In this document: positions 1 to 4,983 of the stretch, piece after piece
Position numbering within the stretch: the first letter of the stretch is position 1
Layout of the letters: every line of letters begins with the position of its first letter
Origin: Thermotogaceae bacterium
GTDB taxonomy: Bacteria; Thermotogota; Thermotogae; Thermotogales; Thermotogaceae
DNA: 6,229 bases
Direction of reading: 5' to 3'
Assembly: GCA_021161105.1 (NCBI GenBank)
Contig: JAGHBG010000258.1
Coordinates: forward strand, 1-6,229
Notes under the pieces: generated by a model
Seen by the model: the letters and a program-made list of their open reading frames with translations, nothing else
What the model was told of the DNA's origin: nothing
Database searches by the model: none
Made by a program: the position numbers and the translations under genes

Positions 1-806
1 CAGTGTGGGTTGCAAAAAATTTTATCGGTGATGAACCTTTTCTAATGTATCTTGGTGACAATATGCTGATGGAAGACCTGACAGCATTTGTAAAAGAATT
101 CGTAAAAGAAAACCTGGACGCATCTATTCTTTTAACACCCGTGGAAGATCCAAGAAGGTTTGGAGTAGCTGTCCTTGAAAATGGGAAGATAGTAAGAGTT
201 GTAGAAAAACCGAAAGAACCCCCCAGCAACCTTGCAATAATTGGTGTATACCTTTTTAAACCAATCATTTTTGAAGGAATAAAGAACATAAAACCTTCAT
301 GGCGTGGAGAACTTGAGATAACTGATGCCATTGGGTGGCTTATCGAAAATGGACACAATGTGAAAGGTCATATAGTATATGGATGGTGGAAAGATACAGG
401 AAAACCCGAAGATTTAATCGATGCAAACAGGAAAATTCTGGAAATGATGAAAGGTAGCGAAATTTACGGAAAAGTCGATGAGGACTCGGAAATTCAGGGG
501 AGTGTATCAATTGGAGAAGGCTCTTTAATCGTTGACTCAATAATCAGAGGCCCAGTGGCAATCGGAAAGAACACTATTATAAAAAATTCTTATATAGGTC
601 CTTACACTTCAATTGGCAACGATGTCCACATCGAAAACTGCGAAATAGAGAATTCCATAGTCATGGAAGGAAGTACTCTGATGGATATAGAAAGCAGAAT
701 TGATTCTTCGATATTTGGAAAAAAGGTAAAACTTGTAAAATCAGAGGGGAAACCGAGAACCGTGAAGCTTGTTGTAGGTGACTTATCTACGTTAGAACTC
801 GTATAA
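1..806 (+). CDS. Sugar-1-phosphate nucleotidylyltransferase, long RmlA-like form (5'-truncated by window edge)
   Basis: This enzyme class joins a sugar 1-phosphate to an NTP (typically glucose 1-phosphate and dTTP giving dTDP-glucose) in the cytoplasm, for cell-surface polysaccharide synthesis. The frame is already open at base 3, so the start and the N-terminal G-rich nucleotide-binding loop lie upstream. Counting the codon at base 3 as residue 1, visible hallmarks are LGDN at 17-20 (metal-binding Asp), RRFGVA at 51-56, VEKP at 67-70 with the following PSNLAIIGVYLF strand, WRGELEITDAI at 100-110, and KDTGKPEDL at 130-138 (second metal-site Asp). From about 150 to 245 short repeats with I/V-G-x steps (VSIGEGS, VAIGKNT, TSIGNDV) form a left-handed beta-helix, which separates this long form from short RmlA. 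The stop TAA is at 804-806. The beta-helix also occurs in GlmU-like and archaeal bifunctional enzymes, so the exact sugar and NTP are uncertain. It probably ends a separate upstream transcription unit. Confidence 0.9.
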   Translation, partial: VWVAKNFIGDEPFLMYLGDNMLMEDLTAFVKEFVKENLDASILLTPVEDPRRFGVAVLENGKIVRVVEKPKEPPSNLAIIGVYLFKPIIFEGIKNIKPSWRGELEITDAIGWLIENGHNVKGHIVYGWWKDTGKPEDLIDANRKILEMMKGSEIYGKVDEDSEIQGSVSIGEGSLIVDSIIRGPVAIGKNTIIKNSYIGPYTSIGNDVHIENCEIENSIVMEGSTLMDIESRIDSSIFGKKVKLVKSEGKPRTVKLVVGDLSTLELV

Positions 807-810
807 CAGC

Positions 811-840
811 TATTATGATTTTGTGTAATATTATATAATC
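811..840 (+). promoter_or_regulatory. Candidate promoter for the six-gene operon, overlapping an AT-rich palindrome
   Basis: A perfect TATAAT -10 hexamer lies at 834-839, with transcription expected to begin near 846, about 30 bases before the regulator start. The -35 region at 17-base spacing (811-816, TATTAT) is a poor match to TTGACA. The -10 box is embedded in the perfect 10-base palindrome ATTATATAAT (830-839), which sits inside a 24-base imperfect palindrome (817-840, GATT...AATC ends, 9 of 12 pairs matching). This could be an operator for the adjacent winged-helix protein, but AT-rich DNA yields such palindromes by chance. It is the only non-coding gap upstream of the operon in the window. 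Confidence 0.4.
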
Positions 841-863
841 GCAGTAAGATAAACCAAATTCAG

Positions 864-871
864 AGAGGTGA
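864..871 (+). promoter_or_regulatory. Ribosome binding site for the DtxR-like regulator
   Basis: AGAGGTGA is a strong match to the anti-Shine-Dalgarno sequence. It lies one base before the ATG at 873 and four bases before the ATG at 876. The spacing favours 876 as the real start, although the two differ by only one methionine. Confidence 0.7.
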
Positions 872-875
872 AATG

Positions 876-1376
876 ATGAAATTAAGCAATGGAGAAAAGA
901 AGTACCTTTTAGGTGTGATTTTGACCTGTTCAGAATATGGATGGACAAGGCTCAAATGGGTAGCTGATCTATACAACGTTAAACTCCCTACAGCGAAAGA
1001 ATTTTTAGGATCCCTGGCAAAAAAAGGCCTATTGGATTACCACAAAAGAGGTGCAATATTTTTAACCAGAAAGGGTAAAGAGATCGCAGAAAAGGAAAAA
1101 AAGAAATTCGAAACTGTGGTTACATTCATGACGAAGTGTCTTTTAGTAGATGAGGACACAGCTAAAGAAAATGCTCTAAAAATCCTTTTTGATCTTGATG
1201 AGATACTGGCTGACAGAATGTACAAATTCATCGATATGATAACAAAATGTCCCTCAAAACCTGTTATTTTAGATAAATTTGAGCATTATGTAAAAGATGG
1301 TACATATCAAATATGTGAGTTCTGCCCTATGATAACTGTGAAGGAAGGAGGATGTGAAAAAAATGACAATAAATGA
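876..1376 (+). CDS. DtxR/MntR-fold winged-helix transcriptional regulator, apparently lacking canonical metal ligands
   Basis: A 166-residue cytoplasmic DNA-binding protein (167 if the ATG at 873 is used). Residues 4-72 form a winged helix: recognition-helix region around 37-50 (LPTAKEFLGSLAKKGLL), then a wing ending in the typical GAIFLTRKGKEIA pattern (59-71). Residues 76-120 resemble the DtxR/MntR dimerisation helices (DTAKENALKILFDLDEILADR region). Aligning this by eye to DtxR, the usual His, Cys and Glu ligand positions read K98, L102, L105 and F106, so classical Fe/Mn sensing looks unlikely. The C-terminal tail instead has cysteines at 125, 147, 150 and 160, including a CEFC pair, which could bind zinc, iron or an Fe-S cluster (inference). 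It is the first gene of the operon and overlaps the next by 14 bases, consistent with control of its own operon. It could alternatively be a general winged-helix protein of another family; the fold is more certain than the family. Confidence 0.7.
   Translation: MKLSNGEKKYLLGVILTCSEYGWTRLKWVADLYNVKLPTAKEFLGSLAKKGLLDYHKRGAIFLTRKGKEIAEKEKKKFETVVTFMTKCLLVDEDTAKENALKILFDLDEILADRMYKFIDMITKCPSKPVILDKFEHYVKDGTYQICEFCPMITVKEGGCEKNDNK
1346..1351 (+). promoter_or_regulatory. Ribosome binding site for the MoxR-type ATPase gene
   Basis: AGGAGG inside the end of the regulator gene. It lies 11 bases before the ATG at 1363 and only two before the in-frame GTG at 1354. Two bases is too close for normal initiation, so 1363 is preferred; GTG at 1354 would add only three residues (MKK) and remains possible. 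Confidence 0.6.
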
Positions 1377-2427
1377 AGCAAAATACATAGCAAGAAAAAT
1401 TATGGAAGCAGGAGAAGTTCCTTTATTAGTAGGTCACTTTGGTGTTGGAAAAACTGACATGATGAGAGAAATAGCAAATGAAACTGGTAGAGAGCTAGTG
1501 ATTCTTATCTTGTCTCAAATGGAGCCAGGCGATCTGATAGGTCTTCCCGCAAGAGGAGAAGATAAAACAGTGTTCTTAAAACCCGATTGGTGGCCAGAAG
1601 ATGGCAACACTATCATTCTTCTCGATGAGATAAATAGATCCCATAGATCCATAAGAAACGCTATAATGCAGCTGCTCATAGATAGAAGAATTCACAACCA
1701 TATCCTGCCTGACGGTGTATGGATTGCTGCAGCGATGAATCCTCCCGATGATGAATACGACCAGGCAGAATTAATAACAGATCCTGCATTCATATCAAGA
1801 TTTTTCATACTGGAAGTCTCTCCAGAAGTGGATGAGTGGCTTGTATGGGCTGAGAGGATGAATGTTCACAAAAGCGTCAGTGATTTCATAAAAGAATTTC
1901 CAGAATTTCTTTCCCCACAGAGGAATGTATCATTAAGAGCTGAACTTAAACCAAGTCCAAGAAGCTGGTACAAATTGGGAAGGGTTCTATCTAACCTCAG
2001 CGGTGAAGATGTTAAAAAATACGGATACACAATAGCTGCCGGGATACTTGGACCAGAAGCAGCGAAAGTTTTCTACGATTCATATCTAAAGGAAAAGAAC
2101 ATTCCATCGGTGGAAAAAATGCTCTTTGAGGGTCAATTTAGAAAACCAGAAAACATTGATGAAATAAATTCACTGGTGGTAAGAATAATCGACTATCTTT
2201 CCAACATGAACGACATTAAGTTGAAAGAGCTTGAAGAAAATTTAGAAACAGTAAGCAAAAACATAATAAATTTATCGAAAATCCTTCCAAAAGAATCATT
2301 CTACGCTTTGATGAGATTCATAGTTGACTCTGCCGAAAAATCCGGTCTATATGGTAGTGTCATGGACAAGCTTTTAACTTCTCTTACATCCCATAAGGAA
2401 ATCCTGGAGATGGTAAAAGGGTTATGA
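1363..2427 (+). CDS. MoxR-type AAA+ ATPase
   Basis: A 354-residue cytoplasmic ATPase of the MoxR branch, whose members act as chaperones or remodellers together with VWA-domain partners (RavA-ViaA is the best-studied pair). The ATPase core is complete: Walker A GHFGVGKT at residues 24-31, Walker B IILLDE at 84-89 followed by NRS, sensor 1 Asn at 126 in AAAMNPP, and a candidate arginine finger at R146 in DPAFISRF. SPRSWYKLGR near 200 fits the sensor 2/lid region. About 120 further residues are mostly helical and not recognised as a separate domain. Start codon: ATG at 1363 is chosen from ribosome-binding-site spacing; an in-frame GTG at 1354 is the alternative. The gene overlaps the regulator upstream by 14 bases and shares an ATGA (2424-2427) with the metallopeptidase-VWA gene downstream, which implies translational coupling and a physical partnership. 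The protein it remodels cannot be read from the sequence. Confidence 0.9.
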   Translation: MTINEAKYIARKIMEAGEVPLLVGHFGVGKTDMMREIANETGRELVILILSQMEPGDLIGLPARGEDKTVFLKPDWWPEDGNTIILLDEINRSHRSIRNAIMQLLIDRRIHNHILPDGVWIAAAMNPPDDEYDQAELITDPAFISRFFILEVSPEVDEWLVWAERMNVHKSVSDFIKEFPEFLSPQRNVSLRAELKPSPRSWYKLGRVLSNLSGEDVKKYGYTIAAGILGPEAAKVFYDSYLKEKNIPSVEKMLFEGQFRKPENIDEINSLVVRIIDYLSNMNDIKLKELEENLETVSKNIINLSKILPKESFYALMRFIVDSAEKSGLYGSVMDKLLTSLTSHKEILEMVKGL

Positions 2428-3593
2428 AAAAACTTGAAAAAGCTCTCCTTCTTCTTGGCAAAGAATCCCCTTTTTATCTGTATATACTGCTTGGAATGAA
2501 AAGGGTCAAAAGTGAAACAGTAAGGACCCTTTCTTTGGGGTTTTCCAGGAATGGTGATATTCTCCTTTTTTACAATCCAAAGATGGAACAAAAGGATATC
2601 AGGTTTATAAAAGCTCTTCTAAAGCATGAAGTGATGCACCTTATAAATCTTCACTTTTTGATAAAGCCCAAGGACAATCGAGATAAGAAGATATGGGACC
2701 TTGCAATGGATGCAGCTATTAATCAATACATCGAAGAACTGGATGCTTTTGGAGTGTCCCTTAATCAGCTGATTGAAGAAGGACATGGTGTTGACAACGA
2801 ATATATATTTGCCGTTCCACCAGCCCAGCATCCTGGAGAAACAGCAGAATTTTACCATGACTGGATACTCAAAAAGTTTGAAGAGCTCGGAAGATTCGAT
2901 ATAGAAGCTATCCCTCAAAGCGCCGATGATCACGAGAATATGCAAAACATTGAAAACATTGACATGATCCTCGAGATAACCAAAAATAAAATAGGGAAAG
3001 CTTTTAATATGTACGGTTCAGAACTTCCCTCAGGTGTACAAAGAATGGTGGAAAAGTTTCTCAGCAAACCAACCCTCAACTGGAAGGTTCTAATAAGAAG
3101 ATTCATGGGAGCATCCATAAAAGGTGAAAGATATACCACTCCGTTGAAACCAAACAGAAGATATGGAGATCAGCCAGGATGGAGATACGAGTACCAGTCA
3201 AAGATAACAGTTATCATTGATACATCAGGGAGCATAATAGAAACTGAAATAAATGATTTCCTTTCAGAAATTGAAGGTATAATGAAATTCTTTGATGGCG
3301 AGCTCAACCTGGTACAGGTTGATAATATGGTAACGATGGTTTCAAAATACAGAAAAGGTGGCTGGAAAGATCTGGAAATTGTTGGAGGCGGTGAGACAGA
3401 TCTTCAACCCGCTGTTATCTATGCTGAGGAGCAGTTAAGATCAGAAGGAACCATAATCTTTACGGATGGACACACTGACCTTCCAATAGCGAGAAGAAGA
3501 ATTTTATTTGTTCTTTCAAAATTTCATAATCCGGAATTCAAAAAGGAAGCTATGCTAAGGTACGGAAGCTCATCGGTGGTGGTTATAGAATGA
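2424..3593 (+). CDS. Putative metallopeptidase-VWA-like protein, MoxR partner (COG3864/DUF2201 type)
   Basis: A 389-residue protein with two domains. The N-terminal half (about 1-210) looks like a zinc peptidase: HEVMH at residues 68-72 gives the HExxH motif, and the downstream WDLAMDAAIN helix (91-100) offers D96 as a possible third ligand, as in the family pattern AxDxxIN. The C-terminal part (about 258-389) is a VWA-like domain with an apparently complete metal-ion adhesion site: DTSGS at 266-270, the Thr of GGGETD at 325, and the Asp of FTDG at 348. There is no signal peptide or membrane segment, so it should be cytoplasmic. Genes of this architecture are commonly found next to MoxR ATPases. 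Here the start overlaps the ATPase stop by four bases, supporting a ATPase-VWA complex. Whether it truly cleaves peptides, or uses the zinc site structurally, is not known. The next gene also overlaps it by four bases (3590-3593). Confidence 0.85.
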   Translation: MKKLEKALLLLGKESPFYLYILLGMKRVKSETVRTLSLGFSRNGDILLFYNPKMEQKDIRFIKALLKHEVMHLINLHFLIKPKDNRDKKIWDLAMDAAINQYIEELDAFGVSLNQLIEEGHGVDNEYIFAVPPAQHPGETAEFYHDWILKKFEELGRFDIEAIPQSADDHENMQNIENIDMILEITKNKIGKAFNMYGSELPSGVQRMVEKFLSKPTLNWKVLIRRFMGASIKGERYTTPLKPNRRYGDQPGWRYEYQSKITVIIDTSGSIIETEINDFLSEIEGIMKFFDGELNLVQVDNMVTMVSKYRKGGWKDLEIVGGGETDLQPAVIYAEEQLRSEGTIIFTDGHTDLPIARRRILFVLSKFHNPEFKKEAMLRYGSSSVVVIE

Positions 3594-3988
3594 GAATGGG
3601 AGTAGAAAGTCTGAATGAAAAATTAGAAAAGCTGGGAGAAGAACTTAAGTTTTTGAGAGATCCTTCACTGAAATTCCTGAACACCCATAAAGAAAGAGTC
3701 GACAGGCTTTATAGGGCGGTGGTCTTGTTTTCTTTTCCAGGTGATGTGAATGTTTCCGTTGCCTTCAACGCAGAGGGAGAAATGATACTTTCTGCAACGC
3801 TCTCTGATCCATTTGTAAAATCTCCTTCGCCTTATAGAATGAAAATATCCGATGAAAAAAGCTTCTTGAAAGCTTTGAAAAAGTTTTTGGAAAAACTCCA
3901 TCTGATATTAGAGCAGGTATATTCGAATTTCCACCAAAAACGAAATTTCTGGCCTTTATCGCTCCAGATAGATTCGCAAATAAGCTAA
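3590..3988 (+). CDS. Unrecognised protein, 5' part of a frameshifted gene
   Basis: The ATG at 3590 overlaps the preceding stop by four bases, with GGTGGTGG seven bases upstream as a ribosome binding site. The predicted 132 residues begin with a charged helix (about 5-24), followed by what looks like beta structure (VNVSVAF and EGEMILSATL, about residues 53-71). I do not recognise a family. The last 30 or so residues, rich in His, Gln and Asn, look unnatural, and the -1 frame is open from 3856 to 4392 with ordinary protein-like sequence ending in the next operon overlap. The authentic product is therefore probably about 267 residues, made by joining this part to the 3' part, with the break at one of the A or T runs between 3855 and 3895. 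If the stop at 3986-3988 is real in the cell, this is a truncated protein. Confidence 0.6.
   Translation: MRMGVESLNEKLEKLGEELKFLRDPSLKFLNTHKERVDRLYRAVVLFSFPGDVNVSVAFNAEGEMILSATLSDPFVKSPSPYRMKISDEKSFLKALKKFLEKLHLILEQVYSNFHQKRNFWPLSLQIDSQIS
3855..3876 (+). other. A6 run with overlapping 7-bp stem-loop at the likely frameshift
   Basis: Six A residues (3855-3860) run into a perfect inverted repeat, AAAGCTT at 3858-3864 and AAGCTTT at 3870-3876, with a five-base loop. The A6G heptamer resembles the dnaX-type slippery sequence A AAA AAG but is out of phase with the incoming frame (codons read GAA AAA AGC), so classical tandem-tRNA slippage is not supported. Loss of one A, or transcriptional slippage adding one, would join the frames here. 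Further runs, A5 (3878-3882), T5 (3884-3888) and A5 (3891-3895), are equally possible sites. Confidence 0.3.
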
Positions 3989-4392
3989 TATTTCAAGAGG
4001 AGATCAAGGGGGTTATATACATAACATTTACAAAAAATGCCAACGAAACTTTATGGCAAAAGATATCAAAAATAAATGGAAGGTACATTACTGAAAATTC
4101 TTTCTCCATAGTAGACGATGAAGGAATTCATATAGCCATGCTGGCTTTTAAAGATGTTGATGCTTTATATATACCACTTTTATCAGAAATGGCAAAACTT
4201 ATAAGGGAAAAGTTAAGATTAAAACCCGCTAAATTTTCCAAAATGCCAAAGATAAAAGATAAAATCCTGATAACATTTTCTATCCCTCTTGAAAGCTTAT
4301 CTGAATTAGATCCCAGGGAAATAGCCCTGGATTTTGAAAAAAGACTAAAAGAAGGCTTCAATGGCTTTATAAGGGGTGCAAAACTGAAATGA
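3856..4392 (+). pseudogene. Unrecognised protein, 3' part of the frameshifted gene (no own start)
   Basis: This 178-codon open frame lies in the -1 phase relative to the 5' part. It opens just after an in-frame TGA at 3853-3855 and contains no ATG, GTG or TTG start until ATG 4138 (84 residues), which has only a weak GAAGGA twelve bases upstream. The sequence looks genuinely coding: IFEFPPKTKFLAFIAPDRF, then VIYITFT strands, a helix pair around KMAKL-like and REKLRLKP segments, and KILITFSIPLESL. It ends in an ATGA overlap with the protease gene, exactly as the other operon junctions do. I read it as the C-terminal two thirds of one gene of about 267 codons broken by a one-base loss, either a sequencing or assembly error, a true mutation, or recoding. 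No family is recognised. The fixed place directly behind the MoxR and metallopeptidase-VWA genes hints at an accessory or substrate role for that pair, by context only. Confidence 0.55.
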
Positions 4393-4982
4393 AGATATCT
4401 ACATTCAGGTTTATACTTTATCTTTTAATCTCAGCTTTAGCCATTCCAACTATTACTGGAAATGATGGTCTGTGGGCTTCTATAGCGTACTATCTTTTTA
4501 TGTTATCCATAACCGCTCTTTTTATGTATAAAGATGGAATAAGATGGAATTTCTGGTTTCACAGTTTCAAAACAAGTGTTATCAGGTCTCTTTTGTATCT
4601 TCCGATTCTGTTTTTAGTTCTTCTTCTTGTTGGAATGTTATTTCCATTCACCTCGCTTCCTGCACAAGAAAGCAGCGAAAATGTTTCGACTGTTCTTTTA
4701 TTCTTAGTAACAGTTGTAATCTCTCCCTTTGTTGAAGAGTTGATGTTTAGAGGTTACATTCAAGAATATATAAGGGGCAAATTTAAAAAAGAAACCACGA
4801 TAATAGTCTCTGCTCTGATATTCAGTTTATATCATCCTTTTTACATATTCCCTTACATCTTTGTATTTGGTGTATTTCAATCCACTATAAGGGAAATGAA
4901 TGGTGCGTTGTACCCCAATGTAATTGTCCATACCGCAAACAATTTGATAACATTTGTAATAATAAAAGTTATGGGGGGTTAG
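4389..4982 (+). CDS. CPBP-family intramembrane glutamic endopeptidase (Rce1/CAAX-protease-like)
   Basis: A 197-residue polytopic membrane protein with hydrophobic segments near residues 5-22, 29-46, 63-87, 100-115, 136-162 and 178-194. All three family motifs are present: EELMFR at 116-121 (the EExxxR catalytic pair), FSLYH at 145-149 (FxxxH), and HTANN at 181-185 (HxxxN). Members cleave substrates within or near the membrane; eukaryotic Rce1 removes the last three residues of prenylated CAAX proteins, while bacterial relatives act in bacteriocin maturation or immunity, signalling, or have no known substrate. The start ATG at 4389 overlaps the preceding stop by four bases, with AGGGGTG ten bases upstream (4372-4378). 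One base separates its TAG from the next start. No bacteriocin peptide gene is visible nearby, so a housekeeping or envelope role is more likely than immunity (inference). Confidence 0.9.
   Translation: MKISTFRFILYLLISALAIPTITGNDGLWASIAYYLFMLSITALFMYKDGIRWNFWFHSFKTSVIRSLLYLPILFLVLLLVGMLFPFTSLPAQESSENVSTVLLFLVTVVISPFVEELMFRGYIQEYIRGKFKKETTIIVSALIFSLYHPFYIFPYIFVFGVFQSTIREMNGALYPNVIVHTANNLITFVIIKVMGG
4973..4978 (+). promoter_or_regulatory. Unusual G6 ribosome binding site for the ICMT-PlsC fusion gene
   Basis: Six G residues stand five bases before ATG 4984, in place of the usual AGGAGG. They can pair with the anti-Shine-Dalgarno CCUCC by one G-U wobble. The run encodes Gly-Gly at the C-terminus of the protease gene. 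A homopolymer here would make it a place where length changes could alter the end of the protease and the initiation strength of the next gene. Confidence 0.4.
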
Positions 4983-4983
4983 T

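Noticed and set aside
2301..3139. Several minus-strand open frames of 69-108 codons
   Set aside because: They lie antisense to the MoxR and metallopeptidase-VWA genes, whose motifs are unambiguous, and none shows a family motif or a good start context.
3855..3861. A AAA AAG as a classical dnaX-type programmed -1 frameshift site
   Set aside because: The heptamer is out of phase with the incoming frame, which reads GAA AAA AGC, so tandem slippage would not be supported by codon-anticodon pairing.
4313..4335. Hairpin CCAGGG-AAATAG-CCCTGG followed by ATTTT, resembling an intrinsic terminator
   Set aside because: The stem is only six pairs, the T run is four bases, and it lies inside a coding frame about 55 bases before the next tightly coupled gene, so termination there is unlikely.
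4544..4735. Short open frame of 63 codons on the plus strand
   Set aside because: It lies wholly inside the CPBP protease gene in another frame, is Cys- and Ser-rich with no domain character, and has no supporting ribosome binding site.
4389..4982. CPBP protease as a bacteriocin immunity protein
   Set aside because: No double-glycine leader peptide, bacteriocin precursor or ABC exporter gene is present in the window, and the operon context is unrelated.
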